From Candidatus Dormiibacterota bacterium (GTDB lineage: Bacteria; Chloroflexota; Dormibacteria; Aeolococcales; Aeolococcaceae), in the NCBI GenBank assembly GCA_003170875.1, contig PMYJ01000090.1, positions 1 to 13,793 of the forward strand: a DNA stretch of 13,793 nucleotides, written 5' to 3'. The notes under the pieces are model-generated. The model had not been told where the DNA came from. It did not search any database and saw only the letters and a list, made by a program, of their open reading frames with translations. Of the stretch, positions 1 through 6,888 are shown piece after piece; position 1 is the first letter of the stretch, and every line of letters starts with the position of its first letter. The translations under genes and the position numbers were made by a program.

Positions 1-1152
1 GAGGTGGTAACCAGCATCAGCGCCGCCCACGACGGCGACGATGCCGGGGCCTGGAAGGAGTACTTGGCGTCGCCGCAGGTGGCCCTGGTGACCCTGACGG
101 TCACCGAGGCCGGCTATCACCTGGACGGCCAAGGTCATCTCGACTTCGGCGACCCCGATATAGCCTCCGATGTGGAACGCCTCCGCAGGACGGGCGGCCC
201 AGCGGAGGTTCCGGCCCGCACGATGCCGGGACGGCTTGTCGCCGGTCTGGCCGCCCGGCGCCTCGCGGAGGCAGGCGCCATCACCGTGGTCCCGTGCGAC
301 AACCTGATAGGCAACGGCGACGCGACCCGCACCGCGGTGCTCGAGATGTGCCAGCTGTTCGATGACGGCCTGGCGGGATGGATCTCGGCGAATGTCTCCT
401 TTGCCTCCACCGTCGTGGACCGGATAACTCCGGCCACCACCACTGGCGACCTGGCGTCGGCGGGGCGCGCCACCGGCCATGAGGATCGCTGCGCCGTGGT
501 GACCGAGCCCTTCAGCGAGTGGGTGCTCTCTGGAGACTTCCCGGCCGGACGGCCCGCCTGGGAGAGTGCGGGCGCCCGCTTCGTGAGCGACGTCACGCCG
601 TTTGCGGAGCGGAAGCTGTGCCTCCTGAACGGTGGCCACTCCCTGCTCGCCTACGCGGGCTCCGCGCTGGGCCACGCCACCGTTGCCGATGCCGTGGCCG
701 ACCCGCGGTGCCGGGCGTGGCTGGACGAGTGGTGGGACGGCGTCGCCCCCATCCTCCCGCTCCCCGGCGACGAGGTGGCCGGCTACCGCAAGGCACTCCT
801 CACACGCTTCAGCAACCCGCGGATCGGTCACACCCTGAGCCTCATCGCCCGGGACGGATCCCAGAAGCTGGTCCAGCGGGTGCTCCCCGTGATCCACCGC
901 TACCGAGCGGTCGCAGACCCGCCGCCACCGGGCGCCGCCCGCATCTTCGGCGCCTGGCTGGCCCACCTCCGCGGCTCCGGCGCCGATATCGATGACCCCC
1001 ACGGCGCGGAGCTGGTCCCCCTGGCTGCGGGCGAGCGGTCTGAGGCGGCGCGAGCCGTGCTCGAGGCCCTCGAGCCTGGCCTGGGTGCGGACGCCGCCTT
1101 CGTCCGGCAGGTTGCCGCGAACTGCCGGGAGCTCGAGAGCCTGGGTGGGTAG
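1..1152 (+). CDS. Mannitol dehydrogenase family oxidoreductase (polyol or uronate), 5'-truncated by the window edge
   Basis: This is an NAD(P)-dependent cytosolic oxidoreductase that interconverts a sugar alcohol (or aldonate) and a ketose (or ketouronate). The frame is open to the first base, so the GTG at position 4 is probably internal. About 383 codons are visible against a family length of roughly 450-490 residues, so the N-terminal part of the Rossmann domain is missing. Visible family blocks, numbered from the GTG at 4, are LTVTEAGYHL, VVPCDNLIGNG and NVSFASTVVDRITPATT. The catalytic Lys-x4-Asn-x2-His triad is present as K204, N209 and H212 (KLCLLNGGH). Mannitol 2-dehydrogenase, D-arabitol 4-dehydrogenase, fructuronate reductase and tagaturonate reductase all share this fold, so the substrate is open. 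A pentitol dehydrogenase yielding D-xylulose would suit the xylulokinase downstream, but that is inference. Family assignment is very secure, substrate is not. Confidence 0.93.
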   Translation, partial: EVVTSISAAHDGDDAGAWKEYLASPQVALVTLTVTEAGYHLDGQGHLDFGDPDIASDVERLRRTGGPAEVPARTMPGRLVAGLAARRLAEAGAITVVPCDNLIGNGDATRTAVLEMCQLFDDGLAGWISANVSFASTVVDRITPATTTGDLASAGRATGHEDRCAVVTEPFSEWVLSGDFPAGRPAWESAGARFVSDVTPFAERKLCLLNGGHSLLAYAGSALGHATVADAVADPRCRAWLDEWWDGVAPILPLPGDEVAGYRKALLTRFSNPRIGHTLSLIARDGSQKLVQRVLPVIHRYRAVADPPPPGAARIFGAWLAHLRGSGADIDDPHGAELVPLAAGERSEAARAVLEALEPGLGADAAFVRQVAANCRELESLGG

Positions 1153-1235
1153 CGTCCTGCCGCGACGTGCGATACGCTCGTTCATCTGTGCGACACCGGG
1201 GGGGCGGCACCACCGATGCGGCGTCCGGCTGAGCT

Positions 1236-1293
1236 CGGATGCGCGTAACCGCGGCGACCTTCACGGCGCGTGCGCGGCTCGACGTCGCATCCG
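1236..1293 (+). repeat. 8-bp inverted repeat with 42-nt spacer
   Basis: Perfect 8-base arms CGGATGCG (1236-1243) and CGCATCCG (1286-1293) flank a very GC-rich spacer. They could form the base of a larger stem in the 3' untranslated region of the dehydrogenase transcript. At this GC content an 8-bp match at this spacing can occur by chance, so functional support is weak. Confidence 0.3.
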
Positions 1294-1298
1294 TTTGG

Positions 1299-1319
1299 CT
1301 GGGTGACCCGCGCACCCAG
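1299..1319 (+). terminator. Hairpin downstream of the dehydrogenase, possible terminator
   Basis: Perfect 7-bp arms CTGGGTG (1299-1305) and CACCCAG (1313-1319) enclose a 7-nt loop, about 147 nt after the dehydrogenase stop. There is no downstream T-tract. A competing pairing, GTGACCC (1303-1309) with GGGTCAC (1332-1338), overlaps the left arm, so the two stems are mutually exclusive. It could be a U-less terminator or an alternative-fold leader; neither is proven. Confidence 0.35.
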
Positions 1320-1376
1320 TGACGAGCGACGGGGTCACACCATGGACGTCGGAGCACGCCAGGCATGGTCATCGTG

Positions 1377-1406
1377 TTCAAGTCATGAATGACACTTTTT
1401 CAAGTC
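1377..1406 (+). promoter_or_regulatory. Direct repeat flanking a palindrome, candidate operator before the ROK kinase
   Basis: The octamer TTCAAGTC occurs at 1377-1384 and again at 1399-1406, 22 bp apart (about two helical turns). Between and partly overlapping them is a palindrome, GTCAT-GA-ATGAC (1382-1393), and a short T-run. The ROK kinase start is about 125 bp downstream. The phasing fits a protein-binding site. The binding factor is unknown. Confidence 0.4.
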
Positions 1407-1530
1407 CTCAGTGGGCGCTGCCGAATCTCGACTAACCCCGCACCCAAGCAATACCGATGCGTCATGATTGGGCGACGTCGCGGCCCACTGGCAGCTGGAG
1501 CTCAGCCGCGTGGGCCATGTTGGAGATGCC

Positions 1531-2511
1531 ATGGGGATGGATCGCAGTAACCGAGTGATCGGCATCGACATCGGAGGCACCTTCGGGAGAGGGATCCGAG
1601 GGGCACTGGTCGACGGTACCGGGTCCGAGATCACACGGAAGGAGGCCGTCAGGCCCCGGACCAGTCAGGAGGAGCTGATCGAAACCGTGATCACGATGGC
1701 GAGCCGGCTCGCCGAACTGGCCCACCGGGACGGTGCACCGGCGTCGGCGCTGGGGGTCGCGGTTCCGGGTCTTGTCGACGAGGCGTTGGGTGTGGTCCAT
1801 CGCAGCCCGAACCTGAAGCTGCAGGACGTGGAGCTGGCTCGACTCCTGCAGGACCGGTTGAGGGTACCCGTCTTTCTTGTCCGTGACGCCGGCGCCGGCG
1901 CCCTCGCCGAATACACCCTCGGAGTGGGCCGCAGCGTGTCGGACATGCTGCTCGTGGTGATGGGAGTCGGTGTGGGGAGCGCTGTCATCAGCGGCGGCCA
2001 GGTCCTGCGGGGGGCCCATGGTGCCGCTGGCGAGATCGGGCACATCTCGATCGACCCGGCCGGGATGATCTGTGGATGCGGTGGCCGCGGCTGTGTCGAG
2101 ACCTTCGCCTCCGAGACCTCCATTGCCCGTCGTTACACCCTGGCAGCCAAGGAGGCGATCCTCGCGGAGGAGGTGATCGCCAAGGCAACGGCCGGAAACC
2201 CCGCCGCGGTGCGCGTCTGGAACGATGCCCTGGGTGCCCTCGCGACGGTGATCGCCACGGCAGTGGCGCTCATCGACTGTGAGCTCGTTGTTCTGTGCGG
2301 AACCATGGGAATCCCGTCGGAGGCCCTCGCGCCCCTGGGTACCCTGCTTGCCAACAGGATCAACCTGGTCCAGCTGCCGCGCGTCGAGGTGGGTGGCTTG
2401 GGCGGCGACGCCGGCCTCCTGGGAGCGGCGGCCGTCGCCTTCGAACGCAGCGGCGCGGGCAACCCCGCCCGCGAGTGGCGGGGGTCGGGGCCGGTTCCGC
2501 GCGAGCTCTGA
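1531..2511 (+). CDS. ROK-family sugar kinase (no DNA-binding domain)
   Basis: Predicted cytosolic ATP-dependent sugar kinase of the ROK family, 326 aa, close to the usual ~300-320 for ROK glucokinases and fructokinases. The phosphate-binding motif DIGGT lies at 13-17. The sugar-contacting GEIGH lies at 167-171 and the zinc-site ligands are H171, C181, C183 and C188 (CGCGGRGC). The catalytic base is D119, but its context is RDAGAGALAE rather than the common NDANAAALGE, so the Asn usually just before it is Arg118. No helix-turn-helix precedes the kinase fold, which separates it from the two ROK regulators in this window. ATG 1531 is chosen because GGAG at 1522-1525 sits five bases upstream; ATG 1537 is the alternative. 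It precedes xylA by 372 bp on the same strand, so co-transcription is uncertain. Sugar specificity cannot be read off. Confidence 0.87.
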   Translation: MGMDRSNRVIGIDIGGTFGRGIRGALVDGTGSEITRKEAVRPRTSQEELIETVITMASRLAELAHRDGAPASALGVAVPGLVDEALGVVHRSPNLKLQDVELARLLQDRLRVPVFLVRDAGAGALAEYTLGVGRSVSDMLLVVMGVGVGSAVISGGQVLRGAHGAAGEIGHISIDPAGMICGCGGRGCVETFASETSIARRYTLAAKEAILAEEVIAKATAGNPAAVRVWNDALGALATVIATAVALIDCELVVLCGTMGIPSEALAPLGTLLANRINLVQLPRVEVGGLGGDAGLLGAAAVAFERSGAGNPAREWRGSGPVPREL

Positions 2512-2650
2512 CCAACGGGCGACGAGGCCTCCACGTCACGGGCGTAACGACCAACGCGAGCAAGGCACCTGCCACGCGGATGCGGTAGGTCAGAGCAGTG
2601 TTCAACGGGGTGGCGGGGAAGCTGGAGCGAGGTTGCAGCGCCACGCAGAA

Positions 2651-2671
2651 GAAACGTGAGACGCACGTTTC
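2651..2671 (+). promoter_or_regulatory. 21-bp interrupted palindrome, candidate operator or hairpin
   Basis: Perfect 8-bp arms GAAACGTG (2651-2658) and CACGTTTC (2664-2671) flank a 5-bp centre. The repeat is 140 bp past the ROK kinase stop and about 230 bp before xylA. Its moderate base composition and the lack of a T-tract make a dimeric-repressor operator at least as likely as a terminator. Its CACGTT half-site recurs twice upstream of xylF (13310-13315 and 13375-13380). Confidence 0.45.
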
Positions 2672-2791
2672 CCGCGGGTTGGCAGCATCGCCGCTTGCAC
2701 GCACCAGACCAGAGTTCGCCAGTACGCATCGGAGCAACGCAGGACGCTCGGCGCGCGGTGGACGATTCTCTGATTCCCTCCTGGCGCGGTG

Positions 2792-2832
2792 TATGATTGT
2801 ATGCGACCCAAACGAACAGTAGTCGGTTGTTC
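2792..2832 (+). promoter_or_regulatory. Putative xylA promoter -10 element with downstream operator-like repeat
   Basis: TATGAT at 2792-2797 matches five of six bases of the -10 consensus; no good -35 is visible. About 17 bp downstream, near the expected transcription start, lies the inverted repeat GAACA (2814-2818) / TGTTC (2828-2832) with a 9-bp spacer. This is a typical place for a repressor to block initiation. A leader of about 80 nt would precede the xylA ATG. Confidence 0.4.
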
Positions 2833-2883
2833 ACACCTTGGACGACTTGATGATTACTGGTGGCACTCAAGGGGAAACAACTC

Positions 2884-4038
2884 ATGCTTAAGCCGAGCCG
2901 CGAAGACCTCTTTACGTTTGGACTCTGGACGGTGGGCTGGCAAGGGGTCGACGTCTTCGGCGGCGCCGTGCGCCCTCCGCTGGACCCGGTGATGGCCGTG
3001 ACCCGGCTTGCCGAGTTGGGGGCCTACGGGGTGTGCTTCCACGACAACGACGTCTTCCCGTTCGGCGCCACGCCGGCCGAGAAGAGCCATGCGATCGGAC
3101 GCTTGCGCGAGGCGGTCGAAGGCGCCGGGTTGGTGATCCCCATGGTGACCACCAACCTCTTCTCGCACCCGGTCTTCCGCGATGGTGGCTTCACAGCCAA
3201 TGACCGCGAGGTGCGCCGCTTCGCGCTCCGCAAGGTGCTGGACAACCTCGATCTCGCCGCTGAGCTCGGGGCGGAGATCGTGGTCTTCTGGGGAGGGCGC
3301 GAGGGCGCCGAATCCGGCGCCGCCAAGGATGTCCGGGCCGCCCTCGATCGCTACAAGGAGGCGTTCGACCTCCTCACCGGGTATGTCATCGACCACGGCT
3401 ACCAGCTCCGATTCGCCGTCGAGCCGAAGCCCAACGAGCCGCGCGGAGACATCCTTCTCCCCACCATCGGGCACGCGCTGGCCTTCATCAATGAGCTCGA
3501 GCATTCAGAGATGGTCGGGCTCAACCCCGAGGTCGGTCACGAGGAGATGTCGGGGCTCAACTTCGCTCATGGGCTGGCTCAGACGCTCTGGCATGGGAAG
3601 CTCTTCCACGTCGACCTCAATGGCCAGAACGGGCCGCGGTACGACCAGGACCTCCGTTTCGGAGCCGGGAATGCCCGGGGGGCCTTCTGGACCGTCGACA
3701 TCCTCGAGTCGGGCGGCTACCGGGGACCTCGTCACTTCGACTTCAAGCCACCCCGCACCGAGGACATGGACGGAGTGTGGGAGTCCGCCGCCGGGTGCAT
3801 GCGGAACTATCTGATCCTGCGTGACCGCGTCCGCGCCTTCCATGCCGACCCCGAGGTGCTCGCGGCCAAGTCGGCGGCCCGCCTCGACGAGCTGGCCAGG
3901 GCCACCCTCGACCCGGGTGAGACGCTCAGCTCGATGCGCGCCCAGGCGTTCGACCCCGATGCCGCCGCGGCCCGGGGCTGTGGTTTCGAGAAGCTGGACC
4001 AGCTTGCGCTGGACTACCTCTATGGGATCCGCTCCTAG
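2884..4038 (+). CDS. xylA: Xylose isomerase
   Basis: Catalyses D-xylose to D-xylulose (also D-glucose to D-fructose) as a cytosolic TIM-barrel, metal-dependent tetramer. The 384-aa protein matches the short actinobacterial class throughout, including the N-terminal FTFGLWTVGWQG block. The active-site set is complete at Streptomyces-like spacing: H53 and D56 (FHDND), E180 and K182 (EPKPNEPRG), E216 and H219 (NPEVGHE), D244 (HVDLNGQNG), D254 and D256, and D286 (HFDFKPPRTED). The start is ATG 2884, nine bases after AAGGGG (2869-2874); upstream GTG 2860 has no comparable site. It is followed after 36 bp by xylB on the same strand, the standard order for the xylose pathway. Regulation by one of the ROK repressors at the upstream inverted repeats is an inference. 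Confidence 0.98.
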   Translation: MLKPSREDLFTFGLWTVGWQGVDVFGGAVRPPLDPVMAVTRLAELGAYGVCFHDNDVFPFGATPAEKSHAIGRLREAVEGAGLVIPMVTTNLFSHPVFRDGGFTANDREVRRFALRKVLDNLDLAAELGAEIVVFWGGREGAESGAAKDVRAALDRYKEAFDLLTGYVIDHGYQLRFAVEPKPNEPRGDILLPTIGHALAFINELEHSEMVGLNPEVGHEEMSGLNFAHGLAQTLWHGKLFHVDLNGQNGPRYDQDLRFGAGNARGAFWTVDILESGGYRGPRHFDFKPPRTEDMDGVWESAAGCMRNYLILRDRVRAFHADPEVLAAKSAARLDELARATLDPGETLSSMRAQAFDPDAAAARGCGFEKLDQLALDYLYGIRS

Positions 4039-4074
4039 CCTCGCAGCGCAGCCGCAGCCGATCAGGGCAGCTCG

Positions 4075-5535
4075 GTGAGTTCGAGCGCGCTCGTCGGCAT
4101 CGATATCGGGACGACGTCGGCCAAGGGCATCGCCATCGACCCCGCCTCCGGGAGGGTGCTGGCCACTGCCGAGTCCAGCTATCCCGTGAGCTCCCCCCAG
4201 GCGGGCTGGATGGAGCAGCATCCCGACGCGTGGGTCACGGCCACCGGTGACGTGCTCTCCAGCCTGAAGGCGGACGTCAAGGAGATCCTCGGCATCGGCT
4301 TCTCCGGCCAGATGCACGGGCTGGTCTGTCTCGACGCAGTCGGTGAGGTCATCCGCCCGGCGATCCTCTGGAACGACCAGCGCTCCGCGCCCCAGTGCGC
4401 CGCCCTGGAGTCCGGGGGCGGCCGCGACCGCCTCGTGAAGCTCACCGGCAACCGTGCCCTGCCTGGCTTCACGGCCCCCAAGCTGCTCTGGATGCGAGAG
4501 AGAGAGCCGGCGGCCTACGCCCGCATCCGGCAGATCTCCCTGCCCAAGGACTACGTGCGTGACCGCCTCACCGGAGGACATCGGAGCGATGTCGCCGATG
4601 CATCGGGCACGCTCCTCCTCGACGTCGCCCACCGCAGTTGGAGCACCGAGCTTCTCGCCGATCTGAACTTCTCGCGGTCGTGGCTGCCCGACCTCGCCGA
4701 GAGCTGTGATGCCGTCGGGATGTTCGAGGGGGTGCCGGTGGCGGCGGGAGCCGGGGACCAAGCCGCCGCGGCCGTGGGCGCCGGGATCACCGGCCCCGGC
4801 CCTCTCTCGCTCGTCCTCGGCACCTCGGGGGTGGTGCTGGCCGCGACGGATCGCTTTCTGGCCGACGGGGAGGGTCGGGTCCACGCCTTCTGCCATGCCG
4901 CGCCGGACCGGTGGCTGGTGATGGGCGTGATGCTGGCGGCAGCCGGCTCGTTGGCCTGGTTCCACGACACCCTCCTGCCAGGGGTCGATTACGACGTGAT
5001 GCTCGCGGAGGCTGAGAACGCGTCGCCCGGGTGTGACGGCCTCATCTTCCTGCCCTACCTGGCCGGCGAGCGGACGCCGCATTTCGACCCGGACGTGCGG
5101 GGCGCCTTCTGCGGTCTCACTCTCACCCATGGGCGCGGACACCTGATTCGGGCGGTATTGGAGGGGGTTGCCTTCGCTCTGCGCGACTGCCTGGACACTG
5201 TCCGCGACGTCGGGGCCACCGCCGACCGCGCTCGCGTCTCGGGAGGAGGCTCGAGAAGCCGGCTGTGGCTGAGAACAGTTGCCAGCGTTCTCGAGTTGCC
5301 CCTCGAGGTCATGGCCACCGACCAGGGGTCAGCCTTCGGGGCCGCACTTCTCGGTGGGGTCGCTTCCGGCGTCTACAGCGACCTCGACCAGGCTGCTGGC
5401 ACCTGCGTCCGGGTGACCGACGTCATCGATCCCGTATCCGCATGGATCGAGCCTTATCGCGAGATACGACTTCGCTTCCGCGATTCCTACCCCGCTCTCC
5501 GCTCGCTCAGCAGGCGAGGCACCGACCCGGTCTGA
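4075..5535 (+). CDS. xylB: Xylulokinase (FGGY family)
   Basis: Phosphorylates D-xylulose to D-xylulose 5-phosphate with ATP, committing xylose carbon to the pentose phosphate pathway; cytosolic. The 486 aa equal the usual XylB size. Features in order: N-terminal phosphate-binding GIDIGTTSAKG (about 8-18), substrate loop QMHGLV (79-84), LWNDQR near 100, catalytic Asp D228 in AGAGDQAAAAVG, adenosine-motif GGGS at 390-393, and DQGSAFGAAL in the C-terminal half. The GTG start at 4075 has AGGG at 4064-4067 seven bases upstream. It lies 36 bp after xylA and is almost certainly co-transcribed with it. A strong hairpin 10 bp after the stop should end the transcript. Other FGGY kinases (ribulo-, glycerokinase) are less likely given the MHG motif and the xylA neighbour. 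Confidence 0.96.
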   Translation: MSSSALVGIDIGTTSAKGIAIDPASGRVLATAESSYPVSSPQAGWMEQHPDAWVTATGDVLSSLKADVKEILGIGFSGQMHGLVCLDAVGEVIRPAILWNDQRSAPQCAALESGGGRDRLVKLTGNRALPGFTAPKLLWMREREPAAYARIRQISLPKDYVRDRLTGGHRSDVADASGTLLLDVAHRSWSTELLADLNFSRSWLPDLAESCDAVGMFEGVPVAAGAGDQAAAAVGAGITGPGPLSLVLGTSGVVLAATDRFLADGEGRVHAFCHAAPDRWLVMGVMLAAAGSLAWFHDTLLPGVDYDVMLAEAENASPGCDGLIFLPYLAGERTPHFDPDVRGAFCGLTLTHGRGHLIRAVLEGVAFALRDCLDTVRDVGATADRARVSGGGSRSRLWLRTVASVLELPLEVMATDQGSAFGAALLGGVASGVYSDLDQAAGTCVRVTDVIDPVSAWIEPYREIRLRFRDSYPALRSLSRRGTDPV

Positions 5536-5544
5536 GAAGCGGCC

Positions 5545-5579
5545 TGCGGGATTGGCAGGGCCTGCGGTTCCAACCCGCA
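5545..5579 (+). terminator. Hairpin terminator between convergent xylB and ROK regulator
   Basis: TGCGGG (5545-5550) pairs with CCCGCA (5574-5579), and TTGG (5552-5555) pairs with CCAA (5570-5573). This makes a 10-bp stem with one bulged A (5551) and a 14-nt loop. It starts 10 bp after the xylB stop and lies 17 bp beyond the stop of the opposing regulator gene, so one symmetric structure can serve both strands. No clear T-tract follows, as is common in high-GC genomes. Confidence 0.6.
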
Positions 5580-5595
5580 TCCCGGGGCGCGCTGT

Positions 5596-6810
5596 TCACG
5601 CCGGGCCCCCCTCGGCAGCCCTCACCGGAACCAGGGTCGGCTCATCCAGGACCCGCGTCAGCGCCAGTTCCGCGGCTCCCAGCAAGGTCGCTTCGGCCCC
5701 GAGTTGCGCTGGCTTGATCTCAACCACCTCGAGAGCCGGCGCCATGACCCGCACCCGCAGCTCCGCCTGGACAATGCGCTCCACCAAAGGCCACATGTCT
5801 CCGAGATACCCGCCGAGCACGACCCGCTGCGGGTTGAAGGCGTTCACGAGGCCGCCCAGACCCGCACCGAGCCAGCGGCCAACCTCTTCCACCGCCGGGA
5901 GCGCCACCGGATCACCCCAGGCCGCATCTCTCAGCACACGGGCGACCGCCTCGGGCTGATACCCCTTCTCGGCGCTGCCGGCCCGCCGCAGCAGGGCCGG
6001 GCCGCCAATCTCCGTCTCCCAGCAGCCGATCGCTCCACATCGGCAGTGCACGCCCATCGGGTTCACCTGGACGTGCCCCACCTCTCCCGCACAGCCGGTT
6101 GCCCCTACCAGCGGGTGGCCATCGATGACAAGCCCGCCGCCCACCCCCACATCGCTGGCGACGTAGATGAGGTGGTCCACCCCGACTCCAGCACCCCACG
6201 TATGCTCTGCCACGGTGCCGAGGTCCGCCTCGTTGGCGATGAGGACAGGCAGGCCGGACCCGATCCGGTCTGCGACGAGGCGGCCCAGCGGTACATCCCG
6301 CCATCCCAGGTTCGGGGCAAAGTGCACCAGACCGTCCGCTCGGCGGACAACGCCAGGAACGCCTATCCCCAGACCCGCAATCCAGCAACCGGCGGGGATC
6401 GAGGCCTGGGCGGACTTGATGAGCTTGAGGATGTCTTCGACCGTCTGCTCGAAAGCCAGGCGACGCGGCCGATGGGCGACCCGGGCGAGGTGGAGGATCT
6501 GGCCTCCCAGTCCGACCACGGCAACCGCAAGGGAGTTGACGGCGATATCGGCAGTGATGGCCGCGGCGCCCTCGGGGTTGGGGCGGACCACCAGCGAAGG
6601 ACGCCCGGGCGAGCCCAGGCGGGCGGGGTCTCCAGCCAGCACCAGGCCACGTCCTCCAAGGTCCGCAACCAGCTCACCGATGGTGCTCCGAGTCATCCCC
6701 AGGGCGCCGCCGATCTCGGAGCGGGAGAGTGCTCCTGAGTGATGGAGGTGTCGGAGCAGAAGGCTCAGGTTGTGACGGCGGACCGATTCCGGGGAAGCCA
6801 CGGGACTCAT
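5596..6810 (-). CDS. ROK-family transcriptional regulator, XylR-like (active-site Asp replaced)
   Basis: Predicted sugar-responsive DNA-binding repressor of 404 aa, the usual size for ROK regulators. An N-terminal winged helix-turn-helix (helices about 28-48, GALSRSEIGGALGMTRSTI) precedes a ROK sugar-binding domain. The zinc site is H246, C256, C258 and C263 (CRCGAIGC), with GEVGH just before. The position of the kinase catalytic Asp holds E194 (NEADLG), as in many non-catalytic ROK repressors, so it probably binds sugar without phosphorylating it. It lies last in the leftward series, 78 bp after the other regulator, tail-to-tail with xylB, which makes a XylR role the best guess. ATG 6808-6810 lacks a good ribosome binding site and lies inside a CATAT-N7-ATATG repeat, suggesting a leaderless or autoregulated start. 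Confidence 0.88.
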   Translation of the reverse strand: MSPVASPESVRRHNLSLLLRHLHHSGALSRSEIGGALGMTRSTIGELVADLGGRGLVLAGDPARLGSPGRPSLVVRPNPEGAAAITADIAVNSLAVAVVGLGGQILHLARVAHRPRRLAFEQTVEDILKLIKSAQASIPAGCWIAGLGIGVPGVVRRADGLVHFAPNLGWRDVPLGRLVADRIGSGLPVLIANEADLGTVAEHTWGAGVGVDHLIYVASDVGVGGGLVIDGHPLVGATGCAGEVGHVQVNPMGVHCRCGAIGCWETEIGGPALLRRAGSAEKGYQPEAVARVLRDAAWGDPVALPAVEEVGRWLGAGLGGLVNAFNPQRVVLGGYLGDMWPLVERIVQAELRVRVMAPALEVVEIKPAQLGAEATLLGAAELALTRVLDEPTLVPVRAAEGGPA

Positions 6811-6824
6811 ATGTCGCCAATATG
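6808..6824 (-). promoter_or_regulatory. Inverted repeat over the ROK regulator start, candidate autoregulatory site
   Basis: CATAT (6808-6812) and ATATG (6820-6824) are perfect 5-bp arms with a 7-bp spacer, and the first includes the start codon. Read on the minus strand, CATATT at 6824-6819 could be a -10 element for a leaderless message; no credible -35 was found. The 78-bp gap to the upstream regulator leaves room for a separate promoter. Confidence 0.35.
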
Positions 6825-6888
6825 AACGGATTACTTTGGTCTCTGCCAGCTCCGGCGACCAGGCCGCGCGGATGGGGAGAAGAGAGCG

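Larger units (their letters stand above)
1153..1530 (+). other. 378-bp intergenic region between the dehydrogenase and the ROK kinase
   Basis: No convincing gene is present. The left part holds potential RNA hairpins (1236-1293 and 1299-1338, listed separately). The right part is less GC-rich and holds a short palindrome and a direct repeat at 1377-1406, a plausible control region for the ROK kinase. No clear -35/-10 pair could be assigned. A TTG at 1468 opens the ROK frame earlier, but it lacks a ribosome binding site and the added residues are not family-like. Confidence 0.6.
2512..2883 (+). other. 372-bp intergenic region and control region of xylAB
   Basis: No convincing gene. The first part carries a 21-bp interrupted palindrome (2651-2671). 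The last ~120 bp are locally AT-richer and contain a -10-like TATGAT, a GAACA/TGTTC inverted repeat and the xylA ribosome binding site. Short frames here have no family features. An in-frame GTG at 2860 could extend xylA by eight residues, but the AAGGGG at 2869-2874 points to ATG 2884. Confidence 0.6.

Noticed and set aside
3505..5142. 545-codon open frame on the minus strand opposite xylA and xylB
   Set aside because: It is antisense to two enzymes with complete active sites, has low-complexity Gly/Arg/Glu-rich composition and no family motifs. Long antisense frames are expected in high-GC coding DNA.
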